DNA of 64,000 nucleotides from Botryosphaeria dothidea (lineage: Eukaryota > Ascomycota > Dothideomycetes > Botryosphaeriales > Botryosphaeriaceae). The stretch's first letter is position 1; each line of letters starts with the position of its first letter. The notes under the pieces are model-generated. The model saw nothing but the letters and a program-made list of their open reading frames with translations, had not been told where the DNA came from and ran no database searches. A program made the position numbers and the translations under genes. Below are positions 11,990-23,031 of the stretch, piece by piece. Location: contig WWBZ02000010.1 of assembly GCA_011503125.2 (NCBI GenBank), positions 310,001 to 374,000 on the forward strand, written 5' to 3'.

Positions 11990-12480
11990 AAATCCAGTCC
12001 AGCGACCTTCAAAGGCATTCCCCAGTGTCAAAAGCAGAGGCAATTATGGCTAAGATCAAGGAAGTTACGTATTGGGCACAGATGGCTATGGTAGAGGTTC
12101 AACAGGAAAAAGAAAGGCAAGCCAACTGACAAATGAACTCCTCACCGGCGTAGAAAGTAGGTGATAAGGTCTGTCTACACCTAAAAACCTAAGGAAGGAT
12201 AGGCCGAGCAAGAAGCTCGATGATAAAGCAGCAAAATTTTCTAAAATCGAGGTAGTTGGATCTCACAACTACAAATTGGATTCCACAATATCTTTCACGT
12301 TGACCTCCTCCGGCCTGCAGGAATGGAGCCGCTACCAAGCCAAGTACAGGACGATTACCAACCCCCATCAAGTAGATGGTGGTCCGGCCGCTCACCGAGC
12401 CGCTCACCGCAAGGCGGAGGCAGTAGCATTAGCCTGAGTTCATCATACTATGAAGGACTCGAGAACACTTATTATAACCC
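11990..12480 (+). mobile_element. Ty3/gypsy integrase C-terminus remnant
   Basis: Across several frames the plus strand reads the end of a gypsy polyprotein: a Gln/Glu-rich helix (IKEVTYWAQMAMVEVQQE), then VGDKVCLHL, then RPSKKLDDKAAKF, then IFHVDLLRPAGMEPLPSQV. These are the GPY/F-like segment and the linker before the chromodomain in fungal gypsy integrases. At least two frameshifts and stops interrupt it. RT, RNase H and the integrase core are absent. Confidence 0.6.
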
Positions 12481-12766
12481 TCGCTCACATCCAAGGGCCA
12501 CCCCGCCTTTACCATCGTGTAGCCGCTTCAGATTATCGCCGGCTAGTGCAAGGACAACCGTGAAGATATTGGTTTCTAGACAGACCTGGAGAACACTATA
12601 GCAAGTTCAACACATAATAGAAAAAATGTAAATGATCGAATTGATAGTTGGTAATCTTAGCAGAGAGTTGCTTTTGTGAAGTCTCTAAATAGAGAATAAC
12701 GAGGACCAGGTAACAGGTGAGCTTCTTCTTCATTTCTGGATTTTCTCCTCCTAGCACATGCCCTAA

Positions 12767-15279
12767 TCACGACAAGATCCTCCTCCCCGTCTCGAGATCC
12801 TCCAGCTCTTTCAACAACTGCGCACGCCTTCTCTTCATCAGCACCTCCTCGCCAGCAATCTCCTCGAGCTGCTCGCCTGACAGCCCGCTAATTAATCCTG
12901 GCGAGAAGAGGCGGAGCGGGGTGTCTGGGCCAGATACGAGGTGATATGCCGCAGCCTGCATGCACAGCGTGTCGACAATCCGTTTACGCGCGACCTTATA
13001 GTAAGATTTCAAGATATCATGAAGATCTTGGACAAGGTGCTCCTGATTGGTCATATCGTAGTGAGTTTGCGTCAGATCAGAAAGGCGCACGACGGTGCCA
13101 TGTTGGCAGTCGGAGATAGATTTGGCGGCGGCCGCTTTGCACATGCGTTATTGGCGGCTATATTAGATGGTGTTAGTGGCATCAGATGGGACGAATGAGA
13201 AAGCCGGGATAACCAGAAAACTATGGAGCCAGCTTACCATTTCTCAAGGTTGTTGATGAAGTAGTGATTCATCGTCGCTGGTACACCGGAACGCTCGACC
13301 TGTAAGATGAAGTGGACTTGATCGAAAGCCTTCCGGTACCGCTCGTTCAGGTGGTCCACCAATATAGAATGCAGATTCTCACGAACGCGGCTGTCCGGGC
13401 AGATATGCTGTAGTAGCGTGGTTATGAAGGCATGTGTCAGTGCAATCACATCAGAAATGTAGCCTAGTGCCAAGGAATCCCAGTTCCGTGACTGTGCTTT
13501 CATGGTCGTGGAAATTAGGGACGGATCGAATGACGCAAGCTCGAAGCCTCGAGAGTGCTGGTAGATATCTGTCAGCCATTGGGCAATACCGCTCGGCCTT
13601 GGAGCGTCGATCCGCTCGTTATTGTGGAGCATGTCACTAATGTCGTCGGAGGCGATGATCGTGCGAGTCTCGCAGCCGGTCTTAATCTTAGTGGGTGGGG
13701 TGTAAACTGCATCGAGGCCATTATTGTTCGGGGAGGGCTCTCCCTCCATGCATGGTGCAGGTACTGCAGCGGGAAAGTCTTCGTGCCCTAAGATCGCCGG
13801 TGCCCGCCATTCTGAACCTTTGGGTGGCTTTTTCTTGCGCATAGAACCTGGCTGCATGTGCTTGGAGGTGGGAGGCTCGAAATTGTTCTCTGGATCTGCA
13901 TCGAATTCCTCGAAAAGGTAGGTTTGGCCGTACCACGTAAAGTCCTCTGCTAGCTTCTCATTTCGAGAAATGATACGAGTGGCAATTTTGAGTGGTGGAT
14001 GCATGGAGAATGCGTCATCAACTCCATACTTTGCGTCGAGCGCATGGCTGACAATGGCTTGGAAGCGCGTACTCATGTCGATGAGGAATTTGGACTGCTC
14101 GACCGGTGTATCTCGCTTTGGTCCCAGATTTTCAAGAACTTGTGTGCATTCCTTCAACCTCTTGTTGACCTCAGCCTTCACCTATTACGCGTGTCAGCAG
14201 GGGGTGTGACTGGGATAGCGGTGGTAGTGCACCTTCGGGAATTCTCGCCGGATGTGCGCTGTGAGGATATCTTGCAGCTTTAGCCTAAGCGCTTCGATGC
14301 CTACCCTATCTTTTGGAAGGCCGTTCCACGGGGTAGTGAGCTCGAAGAAGGTCCTCTCAATTACGTTGCGGTCCGATTCCGGATTAGCAGCCTCGGCCTG
14401 GCCGGGATTGCGGAGAAGTGACCACCCTAAACGAAGGGGGTGCTTGCGCCCCTCTACCATCTCCATCACCATTTTCTCCGCCCCCTTATCCACAAGGTCA
14501 GGCTTCGTGAGAACGCCTAGGGTCCGCTGCCCTTCTTGATCCAGCTCCTCTGCCATCTGCAGGATTGCTTGCGTAGCAATGTCGACGTTAGCCGGAATGA
14601 CGACGAGCATTACCGACCTGGGATTCTTCATGTATCCAAGGACCATTTGCTCCACTAAAGTGATGTCGGCTTTGGTGGTCACGCCATGGTTTGCCCGTCT
14701 AAAGATGCCAGGGACATCGATCACCGTGAGATGCTCCTCTTTGGGGCCGCCAACTTCGATGCTGAGGACGTCTTCTGAAAAGGTCTTGCGGCCAGAGACA
14801 GAGGTAGGACTGTTCTCATGGGTTTCGTCGGAGAGCCCCATAATGGCATGCACCTGCAGCGAGCCCTGGAGTCAGTTTTCGTAATCCCAAGACTGCTACG
14901 TGTGTATGCAGCTTACCTCTGTCATGATCCCGGTAAAAGATTCCTGGTCAAGCTGGGACAAGTTGTGCTTCTTCCATGCCCGAACCTCATCGCAATACGC
15001 TTGGCTCGCATTCTTCCCAGGAATAATGCACACCGAAACGTACTTATGCTCAGAACGACGGAAAGTAATCTGCGTGGCAAAACGCGTGCATAGCCCGCTG
15101 TCACGCGGGAAGGGGAGACGAGTTAGGCCTTCGAGGACAGAACTCTTACCGCTAGATTGATCGCCGACAACAACGATCTGGGGAAGGTCAACGTAATGGC
15201 CAACATTGCAGGCGAAGAGTTTATCAATCTTCTTGAGCATGGCCGGATCAGCCATAGATGAGCTTGAAGCGCTCATCAT
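12767..15279 (-). CDS. Dynamin-family GTPase, with an in-frame stop before the GED
   Basis: Four exons (14917-15279, 14233-14853, 13238-14181, 12767-13157) with introns of 63, 51 and 80 bp give 772 codons if the internal stop is ignored. The GTPase domain has G1 GDQSSGKS (39-46), G3 DVPG (167-170) and G4 TKPD (237-240). The middle/stalk region fills exon 3 and a GTPase effector-like domain (NQEHLVQDLHDILKSYYKVA) fills exon 4. The third codon of exon 4 proper after CRQ is TAA (13148-13150), so the spliced message would end at about 645 aa and lose the GED. I see no alternative acceptor that skips it in frame. The family remodels membranes; fungal paralogues like this lack PH and proline-rich domains. 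It may be a recent pseudogene. Confidence 0.8.
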
Positions 15280-16251
15280 GAGAATTTCGATCGAGATGTA
15301 AAAGTGTGGTAGAGAAGATGGTGAAGAGTCAGATGTGGAGGAGACGGTGAAGAAGGAACGAACTGCTTAAGTATTCAACTAGCGGAAAGCGCTTAAGCCA
15401 CTGAAGTGCCGTAATAAGGAAGCCCAGAAGAGCGGGGACGAAAGAGAAGGGCTAGAGGCAAATTAGTATTGCTGTGCCTAAGCGTGAATGTGAGACAATG
15501 CATCGGGAAAGCACCGATGTGCCGTTATTGGGTTGCCAATTTTTAATGAGAACCAAACTGTCGTCTTATTGAACAATGCTCTTTCATCGATTGATCGGAT
15601 ATTTTACCTGTCAGACGCGCTAGTGCAGCCGGTTGGCCGCTTCTGCTAACGCACGATTGTCTACGCAAACAGACTGCCAAGGCTTCCAAGTCTTTGGGGC
15701 TTTCAGCGGTGAGGCTTATACGGATAGTATTCTGACATCTGTATACTTCTAGAGTTCTTCTATCCTATTGCAAATACTCTCCCATCGTACAGTCTACTAC
15801 GTTATGTCTCTAACGCAAACTTTTACCAAGGCGAGCCGTATGCACTAGAATGCCTTCTATGTGAACGTAGGAAGCCACGCAATACTGCTAGGTGCCTAAC
15901 ATAGCCGCTGGTCCTTAACGGCTGGGCGCAGACCGCCTATTACTGCCAAGTCGCAGATATCGGCAGCCTAGGATGGCTACAGCTGCTAGTCTCGGGAGCG
16001 GCAGCTAGCGTAGATCAATGCCTGCGGAAGAACTGCAGGGCTAAGAGCCTCTTCCCGCCTGAAACAGGGTGACGTTGTGGGATGTGGCCGCACAAATGCG
16101 ATTTGGTAGGTGCTTCACTTTATTGCATAAAGGTCGAAACATGCACCTTTCCGGTAGGGCCGCTGCTCCCTCTCAGCGCATACTTGAGGGCATCTGACCG
16201 GCCGGTTGTGTACATCTGTTGAATGTAGACTGCACGGGAGACCTGAGACGT
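15280..16251. other. Upstream region of the dynamin gene, no gene recognised
   Basis: The first 100 bp are purine-rich on the plus strand, i.e. a pyrimidine-rich leader for the minus-strand dynamin gene. Beyond that I see no coding signal or shared repeat until 16252. Confidence 0.4.
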
Positions 16252-16480
16252 GGCACGTCAGGCCCACGGCGAATGGACGGACGGTGCGGTGCGGACCCGT
16301 AGCTCAGCAAACGATGCGGTGGCGGAAATCTGCTGATTTTAGCAAGTACGGCAATGCATCAGGCGGTGAGCATGGCGTCGTTTGTTTGTGAAACCATGGA
16401 GGGCAAATTATGACGCTTCTAGCAACCTCGATGTGATTCCCCACAGGGACACGCTGTTTATGAAAGCCGTTGGGTACCGC
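16252..16480 (+). repeat. Dispersed repeat, copy A (pair with 20030-20283)
   Basis: From 'ggcacgtcaggcc' to 'gggtaccgc' this segment aligns along its length with 20030-20283 in the same orientation, sharing blocks such as 'ggtgcggtgcgg' and 'caggcggtgagcatg'. It has no open frame conserved between copies, so its nature is unknown. The two copies bracket the 17.0-19.8 kb stretch with the MYND gene. Confidence 0.55.
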
Positions 16481-17026
16481 ACCACCAATTTTTTGTCTCA
16501 CTCTCCCTATGCCACGTCTAAGACATGCACGGGAGGCCCTCGCTTTTGCATACGCAAATTCGAGTGATTAAATAATTGCAATCTCCTAAGCCGGCAGAAA
16601 TACCTGCAGGTAAGCGATCCATCAATTTGCCGCGGCATTTGGCTTGTTAGTATGATTTTCCGACTCTATTTCGTTTGTCCACATCAGCTATGTCGTCCGG
16701 AATTTCTGGACATGCAGCGATCGCTCCTAGAGGCAGCGAGATAGCACGCGACGCGGTCCACAGCGGCCGTAAACTCAAAGAAACACAGATGAGAAGCGGC
16801 CATCTATCTTTCCATAGTAATGCGTTCGCGTTCTGGCGTTCGTGGTGCTCGTCTGGCGCGCCGGTCCAATTTACACTTCGTCGCGGAAGCGTCGAGATGT
16901 AAGAGACAGAAAGGCGACATAAATCTTAGCGATAATCTAGCAAAAAGGCACCTATTACCTCATGTAATCATGATTCGAACTGGACTCGAGCTATTCGAGA
17001 AACGCGCGGCCTAGGGCGGTAATATC

Positions 17027-17460
17027 TTAGCGTTTACCAGCCTTATAGGTCTTCCCACCAATAACGAGCTTGACGGGCGTCCATTCGCCCTCGGCGTTTC
17101 CTTGGCAGTGTTCCACACGGTATCCGCCCTCCAGTCCTGTACTGTTAAGGGAAGTTGTCCTAAAATTCTCGAGCTTTGAATGGAGCACCTCATTGGTCTT
17201 TCCTAGTCTGCCTTCTTCCACTGTGGCCTTGAGGGCCGCGGGGTGCGGGGGTGGGAGTGACGTCAAAGGTAGTGATAATGGGAAGGTAGTCAAAGGACTC
17301 AAGCTCCTGGCAAGTTCTGCAGCTGAGTATTATCTCCTATAGCCATTAGGAAGTAAAGATAAGATCCACAGTGCTCTTACTGCTGCCCTCTCTCCAGGTA
17401 ATGGTGCCATTTGAGAGAGCCAAGTTAATAGTGAGGCCCTCCCTCTTATCACCCGCCATT
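17027..17460 (-). mobile_element. LINE endonuclease-region fragment next to an unidentified coding scrap
   Basis: At 17160-17460 the sequence parallels 49480-49760 of the large LINE (shared 'tggagcacctcattggt'-type block, the 'ctcaagctcct' block and the 'accctctct' block), i.e. the endonuclease to linker part of ORF2 on the minus strand. At 17027-17150 the minus strand reads a protein-like scrap ending VKLVIGGKTYKAGKR and a stop. I do not recognise that scrap; it joins the LINE fragment in one open frame, which I take as a chance fusion. Confidence 0.5.
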
Positions 17461-17519
17461 GGTGAAACTACGCGTAGAAAGCTAAATAGACCTGATCCTA
17501 AACAAGCGAACCTTTGCCC

Positions 17520-17687
17520 TGTCGAATTTTTGGGTGAATAGTGATGGATTGAATTACTGCTAGCTATCTGAAGTGGCAGGAAGGAGAGGCTACATATGCT
17601 GGAGATTTCCCCCTGATCTGCTGTTAATAGCGTGATGCGTCTTTGAAGTTCAGTATCGTGTGTAATACAACCATCTCCAAGTTGACA
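17520..17687 (+). repeat. Solo LTR-like element (pair with 25219-25389)
   Basis: The element begins TGTCGAATTT and ends AAGTTGACA, so it has TG..CA termini over 168 bp. It is clearly homologous to 25219-25389, including the near-terminal 'caaccatctccaag' block and 'agcgtgatgcgt'. No flanking duplication was visible. An LTR is the simplest reading; a small non-autonomous element is the alternative. Confidence 0.5.
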
Positions 17688-17798
17688 CCTCCCGATTCAG
17701 CTTCCCCTCGCCACTCTTTCCTCCTTTCTTTTTGATCCGAATATCCACCTTATTCGACCGTGAGCTTCAGAGCCGTCTTCCGCTACTTCCACAACCGT

Positions 17799-19778
17799 TT
17801 ATCGAACCCTCTGCCATTCGACGTACCTCTCACCCCCAGTATGACTCGACCCGAGGAGTCTCTCGAACTCTGCCTTCGTCGGTCCCTTCTTAAGACGCAT
17901 CGGCCACGGTTCAGTAATGGTGTGCTTGGACTTGGCCCGCAAGCCAACACCTTCAGCCACCCCATCGAAGCCATGGCGCTGCTCGTATCGTGTCCAGAGG
18001 CTGTCAAAGTCGCGGAAGAGGTCGAAAGCTTGAAGGCGTCGTATAGAGTCCGCGTTACCACTCTGTGCGGCCGTCGACTGCCTTACAGGGGGCAACACAG
18101 CAACCACGCGCTTCATCTCGCGCATCATGATATCCATCATGTCGGCATTGGTCTGAACCTCGGTGACGGCGTTAATGAATAACGTGACTAGCGTTGCGCA
18201 GGGGTTCTCATCAAGTGGGCGGAGGAGGGGAGCGAAGATGTCCAGGCACTTAGATCCGAGGTATCCCCCATCGGCGATGTTAGAAACCTGCAGAGATTAA
18301 CGTTGATCTAGCCTTCTGAGTGATGAAACATACTTCGATCCGGTCAAATGACTTCGTCAAGTTAAAGTCATTCGCCAGACTCTTGGGCAGATCGACGGCG
18401 TCGACGTGGAGCAGCACGAAACTAATCTTCATCCTCTGCACTTTCTCGCAGAAATCCACCAGCAGCTCGCTGATGTGGAAAAAGAGGCCGCCATAAAGGT
18501 CGTTCTTCGCCAGCGGCGTCTTCCGCAGAGCATCCTCAATCGCCCACCCAGCGAGCGGATCCGCCGAATCGTGCATTGGCCACGCATCTCTTTCCTGGAA
18601 CATCGTCCTACATCCGCATCAGTAAGTACCTAACGCATCTTCAGAAGGCAAGCGGACAGAAAACTCACGGATTCGGTACGTCGAACGTCCCCGTCGCAGC
18701 CCCAAACGGCATCAGCACGCCCTCGCTCCGGAATCGTATCGTCGCGGCGCGCCACGCGGGCGGCTGGCAGAACAGCGCGCGGTCCACGTAGTCCCTGCGA
18801 GCTGGCGCCGCCACCGTCGCGCCCCTAACTCGCTTCGCCTCCGCCGCCGTCAGCCCCGATGGCACCTCCAAGTACGCCTGCAGTGCTTCCCAGCAGCGCC
18901 TCGTGAGCACCAGCCGCACCGAGCCTCTCCCATGAGTGAATGTCTTGCCGAGCAGCTGGTCGGGCGGCTTTGACGCGATTTTGGCACAGACGGTGCGGAT
19001 GAGGGGAAGCACAGTGGAGTGTAGGGATTTCAGGACGGACGGGGGGAGGAGGGCCGAGTACCACGTGTGTATCATAGCGGCCGCGGCGGCCGGCGCAGGG
19101 ACAACGTGGAGGGCGGTGAGGAGGAGGATGGCGTTGCGAGCGACGATGTCGAAGTCACGGTCGTTGATGACGGCGGTGATGTCCTGCAGAGAGATGGGGG
19201 CGGAGGTGGACGTGATGCCGGCGATGGTCTTGACCACGTGGCGCAGGTCGCCGGATGCTTGGGATGCGAGTCAACTGGGTGGGTTGTGCTGGCTGGGTGA
19301 GGAGAGTGGAGGTACGTACCGGCGAAGAGAAGGCGGAGGTCTTTGGCGTATGTCGCGCCCTCGTTGTGTGCCAGGCCAAGCATGTCTAGCGCGGGCACGT
19401 TGCCCCAGAGGTATTTCTTCTTGCCGTACGTCACCATCTTGTCTGCGGGACCGGTGACGTTGCTGACGAAGGCTGGCTTGCGCTGTTCGGCTTCCCAGGA
19501 GGGCCGCCATGTGGTCTTCATCAGTTCAGACTTGCAATCGGTCTTATGCTGCTTCCAGTGGCTCTTCTGACATTCTTTGCTGCAGTACTTTGGGTTTGAG
19601 TTAGCATTTGACATGTTTGAGATGCATGGTCGGTACTTACTAGGACAAGATAGCAGTTGGAACATGCTTTGGTTCCGACCTTGTGGCATTGTTTACCAGT
19701 GGCCGAGTTGACGTTTGCGCATGGGCACTTCTCGGGGAAGACCAGCCTGTCTTGTAGAGCTTGGTCCCTGTCTGACAT
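17799..19778 (-). CDS. MYND zinc-finger protein with DUF4470 domain
   Basis: 585 aa in five exons (19641-19778, 19320-19587, 18669-19257, 18334-18607, 17799-18287) with introns of 52, 62, 61 and 46 bp, all GT..AG and frame-consistent. Residues 18-64 form a MYND finger (CPC.., CSNC, YCSKECQKSHW, HKTDC). After a linker, YLWGNVPALDML and LLFAASGDLRHVVKT mark DUF4470, a fungal domain usually found with MYND. The rest is a helical region ending VEWQRVR. MYND fingers bind short proline-containing peptides; the role of DUF4470 is unknown. The start at 19778 sits in CAAGATGTC. All exons are intact, unlike several neighbours. Confidence 0.85.
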
Positions 19779-20029
19779 CTTGATAGTCCGGCCCTTCTGG
19801 TGTTAGATGTGTGAAACTTCCGTGGAGGGAGGACAAAGTCTCTGCTGTGACCTTCTGAAGCAGGAAGTTGAGGGCCATTATTATGTATAGCGTGGCTGCC
19901 TCTGGACACTAGCGGCGCTGCAAACGCCCATAGCAAGTGTCTTTCGCACACGACCAACACTCACGTGAGATAGCGCATTGACCTACTAAGCACATGACTC
20001 TTCGGTCGGCACCAGATGGTCTATTGGAT

Positions 20030-20283
20030 GGCACGTCAGGCCTGTGGCAAAATAGATCGGCGGTATGGTGCGGTGCGGCGCAGACTTGCAGCTGAGCAAA
20101 GATATGGTGGGAAGTTGCAGCACCGAAATACGCTAATCTCCGCAAACAAGGTTATGCGTCAGGCGGTGAGCATGACGCCGTTTGCTTGTGGAAACATGGA
20201 CGGAAAATCATAATGTTTCTAGCAGCTTCAACGTGTGTCCCCATGGCAACATGGTTCCATATGTGCGAGCTGTAGGATACCGC
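20030..20283 (+). repeat. Dispersed repeat, copy B (pair with 16252-16480)
   Basis: This copy is homologous to copy A at 16252-16480. It lies about 250 bp upstream of the MYND gene start, so it could also be part of that gene's promoter region. The copies are diverged, mostly by substitutions that include many C/T and G/A differences. Confidence 0.5.
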
Positions 20284-20834
20284 TCTATCAGACTTCAGTT
20301 CCTTGATCTGTCGAGCCTGCTTGGCAATCATGTGATGGTCGTTCGTAGCATTCTACAGCTCGACGATGCATAGACGAACATTAGAAGGGCAGGAGCTGAA
20401 AAGCTTCCTACACTGATGCGAGTGTCTAGTCACCCCCCCTACATCTCTCCTTCCTTTCCATCACCCGGAGGCTAAGCGAGTCTTCGAAATCCTAAAAATC
20501 CGATCGAGACAAAGGATGATTGATTGATGACTATAGTGGGTATGGGTAGTACACCCGTCGCCCAGCGCAGTAGACTACGCTAAGCCTAATCTGAAAACAA
20601 AGAAAAGGTAGCAAACGCAGTGTAGTGGGCTATCGATAAGGAGTGTCTACCGGCACGCTCGTTAAAATCCTCGCCTACTCTACGCAAGCTTCTCCCGTTC
20701 TTCTCTTCTTCCTCACTTAGGAATTTATCCGTCGTAGTAGGTTTCTTCTACGAACTCCTTCGCTCTTATTAACACTTTCGATCCGAATACACTAAGGCGA
20801 ACGTATAACGCTGGCCGCGTAACTTTTCCTTCAG
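20284..20834. other. Intergenic, nothing recognised
   Basis: The sequence between the dispersed repeat and the solo LTR has no coding signal. It contains short A-rich and C-rich runs only. Confidence 0.4.
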
Positions 20835-21045
20835 TGTCACGATCCGGAGTAAGGTTAGGATAAACTTTTACTTTAGACTGGTTGGTTGCGCTTCGACTTT
20901 AGCCTACTTGGTCAAAGCTTCTCTTCTCACTATAAGAGACAGCTTTCTTTCTTTCTTTCTTTCTCTTCTTTTCTTCTTTTCTTCTTCACTCTAGAATCTT
21001 CGTCAATCGATATCCACTTGAACTCAGATTCGTGTGACCGTGACA
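20835..21045 (+). repeat. Solo LTR of a Ty3/gypsy element with TTCAG target duplication
   Basis: The 211-bp element starts TGTCACGATCCGGAG and ends CGTGACA, a 7-bp terminal inverted repeat (TGTCACG/CGTGACA). It is flanked by TTCAG on both sides (20830-20834 and 21046-21050). It is nearly the same sequence as the 5' LTR at 33544-33739, including the polypyrimidine run 'tttctttctttctttc'. A solo LTR left by recombination is the best reading. It lies about 120 bp upstream of the ISG12-like start codon. Confidence 0.85.
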
Positions 21046-21166
21046 TTCAGCTGCAAAAAGCGCTTGTCACCACTATTCCGTAAGATCTCACTCTTTGACA
21101 CCGGAACATTACAGCAACAGATTGTTTCAAGCTAACCTCAGTGCTATAGCTCCCAAAGCCGACAAG

Positions 21167-21588
21167 ATGGGCCAGGTCCTCACCAAAGCCCAGCAGATGG
21201 CCGCCAATGCCGTACACTGGATTGAACAGCACCCTTACAAGATGGCCCTATGTGCCGTAAACACTGCCGTCGTTCTCGTGCCTGCTATCGTAACCGCGCC
21301 GGTTCTCGGATTCTTGGGCTTCACTGTTCTGGGTCCCGCTGCTGGTAAGCCTTGAACATCCTATAACTGCGTTAAAGACCTCCCTCTCTTTCATAGCTAA
21401 TACATTCAAACCTAGGCTCAATTGCCGCAATTCTTCAATCATTCCTTTCTCCTATAGCTGCTGGCAGTGCCTTTGCCACCTTGCAGAGCGCTGCTATGGG
21501 CGGATACGGCGTCGCAGTTGTAGCAAACGCTGTGCAGGCTGGAGCTACGGTCGCAATTGGTGCTGCGGCTCTTACGAACGGTGGCTAG
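21167..21588 (+). CDS. ISG12/IFI6-27-like small membrane protein
   Basis: 116 aa in two exons (21167-21344, 21416-21588) with a 71-bp intron (GTAAGC..CCTAG). The ATG at 21167 follows CGACAAG. The N-terminus MGQVLTK has Gly2 and Thr6, compatible with N-myristoylation. A charged amphipathic stretch precedes hydrophobic segments (ALCAVNTAVVLVPAIVTAPV, then FTVLGPAAGSIAA), followed by GSAFATLQSAAMGGYG. That last block is the hallmark of the interferon-inducible ISG12 family, which also occurs in fungi. In animals these proteins locate to mitochondria or ER membranes; the fungal role is unknown. The stop TAG is followed in frame by 32 codons of acidic repeat. A solo LTR lies close upstream. Confidence 0.75.
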
Positions 21589-21663
21589 GATGGCGATGGC
21601 TCGGATGGCGATGGCTCGGATGGCGATGGCTCGGATGGCGATGGCTCGGATGGTGATGACGAG
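21589..21663 (+). repeat. 15-bp minisatellite encoding DGDGS
   Basis: Four exact copies of gatggcgatggctcg and one variant copy follow directly after the TAG of the ISG12-like gene, in its reading frame, and run to a second stop at 21685-21687. It would encode a strongly acidic tail if read through. Confidence 0.85.
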
Positions 21664-21689
21664 AATGGCGATGATAAGATGGAGTAGTT

Positions 21690-22455
21690 GGCTGTTGGGT
21701 GGATCCGCCGGGCCAGCAGACGGTCAGCATGCACCTCGCCTTAGTCAGGTGGCCAGCCACGGGCATATCCTTCGGCTGCACTACCTATCCCCTCTTCTCC
21801 TTCTTTAGTTTAGGCGATCAATAAAACTATGCTCCTTCAGTACGGTCCATAAGAAGTAGTGGTATGCATTTACTACATCGGCCTCCGTGGACCAAAGGGA
21901 CGATATCACTAACTCTACGCTGAACTACGCTAGTATTTCGACTTAACACATTGATAGGTGCCCCGCGCGTGTGAGTTTTAGCCATTTAAGCCATACACAG
22001 CGGCGTTGAAAGTCAAGTAGCCCGCTTGAGTCCCTGAGAGCTGCGCGCAATAGCGCGCGCTCGAGTGCCGCATGTGTGGTTCTAGCGCTCCGGACTCTCC
22101 GGGGCCGGCCTGTCGGGCATGTCGATCGCGGGCCTTCCCGTGGCGGGCATCCGAGACGTGCACGGGGCGAGGCTGGAGCAAATTACGCCGTCAGCGGAGG
22201 GCTAGCGGGGGGGCCAGCGGGTCGTATGAAGCGCTAGGTGTTGTTCTAGGCCTGTAACGCCCTACTATTGTCACGTTGGCATCGTTGGTTGTTGTGAAGG
22301 CCTACATCCAGTGCACTCGCCAAAATTTAATGGCACTGTTATCTACCAGAAGACTTTGCGAAAATACTAACTCGAGTTAATTTATAATTTTTCTATTCAT
22401 CGGAAACCGTGAATGCCTACGCTTTTGCAATCCTAAGGCGTTACGGCACAGCCTT
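21690..22455. other. Intergenic; short retroposon-like scrap at 21870-21945
   Basis: At 21870-21945 the segment 'cggcctccgtggacca' and its flank resemble 52800-52865 (same strand) and 50590-50645 (opposite strand), so it is probably a fragment of that short repeat. At 22040-22240 the sequence turns GC-rich with no convincing open frame. Confidence 0.4.
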
Positions 22456-22459
22456 CACA

Positions 22460-22640
22460 GGGTTGATGATGATGAATTCATAGACCGGCCCAGCCGCCGA
22501 AGGCAGCTATGCGGCATGCGGCTGGCTCCACTACGCCCACTAGGCTCGTTTAAGCCGAAACGAGGTAGTGGAGCTTGGCCTACTCTCTATCTAACCTATG
22601 TACCTCTACATGTACGTCATCTCCTTCACTAAATGATACA
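22460..22640 (-). mobile_element. LINE 3' end with (ATC)n tail, fragment
   Basis: On the minus strand this reads as a LINE 3' untranslated region ending 'ggtctatgaattcatcatcatca'. The same region, with the same boundary at the (GAT)n/(ATC)n tail, occurs at 24900-25080 and at 30116-30290, where it is attached to LINE ORF2 coding sequence. I therefore read it as a dead 3'-end fragment of the same family. Confidence 0.55.
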
Positions 22641-22755
22641 AAAGAGCTTGCAAAAATTGTGAACTATTCTATCAACACATCCACGCGGCAGCTTAGGTCT
22701 CTGCCACCCACTCACTGCGCTCTTGCGCACCTGCGCATACCACCCACTACCTCCA

Positions 22756-23031
22756 ATGGCAACGGCGGATACCACCCGGGCCGCCCTGCCTCGCAAACGC
22801 CCGGCGGAGGACCCTATGGAAACTCCACCAGCCGCACACACCAGGGACCCCATTATCGTCACCTCCTCCCTCTCAGGCACCGGCACCTTCGAGCCAAACG
22901 TCCGCAAGGCCAAACGAACCATCAACGCCGTAGTCGAACCCGTCCCCCTTAGGCACGCTCCTAAGAGGCAGCAACAGCGAGCCCCTGAAACCTCAGGCCT
23001 CCTAAAGGAGGTCGAAAAACTCTTCCGCTAG
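22756..23031 (+). pseudogene. Retroelement gag/ORF1-like open frame, interrupted
   Basis: The ATG at 22756 opens 91 codons rich in Pro, Arg and Lys (PRKRPAEDPMETPP, later KEVEKLFR) to a TAG. Beyond it the frame continues with helical EEEEKRSIKNVLAATSAV-like sequence to a second stop. The charged coiled region after a Pro-rich head resembles LINE ORF1 proteins. I cannot identify it further, and a lineage-specific host gene is possible. Confidence 0.3.

Noticed and set aside
18936..19457. 173-codon plus-strand frame
   Set aside because: Antisense to the GC-rich exon 3 of the MYND gene; no domain.
21589..21663. CRISPR-like direct repeats
   Set aside because: The units are contiguous with no spacers and the genome is eukaryotic.
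21557..21781. Repeated MARMA frame and its antisense HPSHR frame
   Set aside because: Both are out-of-frame readings of the 15-bp minisatellite; the only meaningful frame is the DGDGS tail of the ISG12-like gene.
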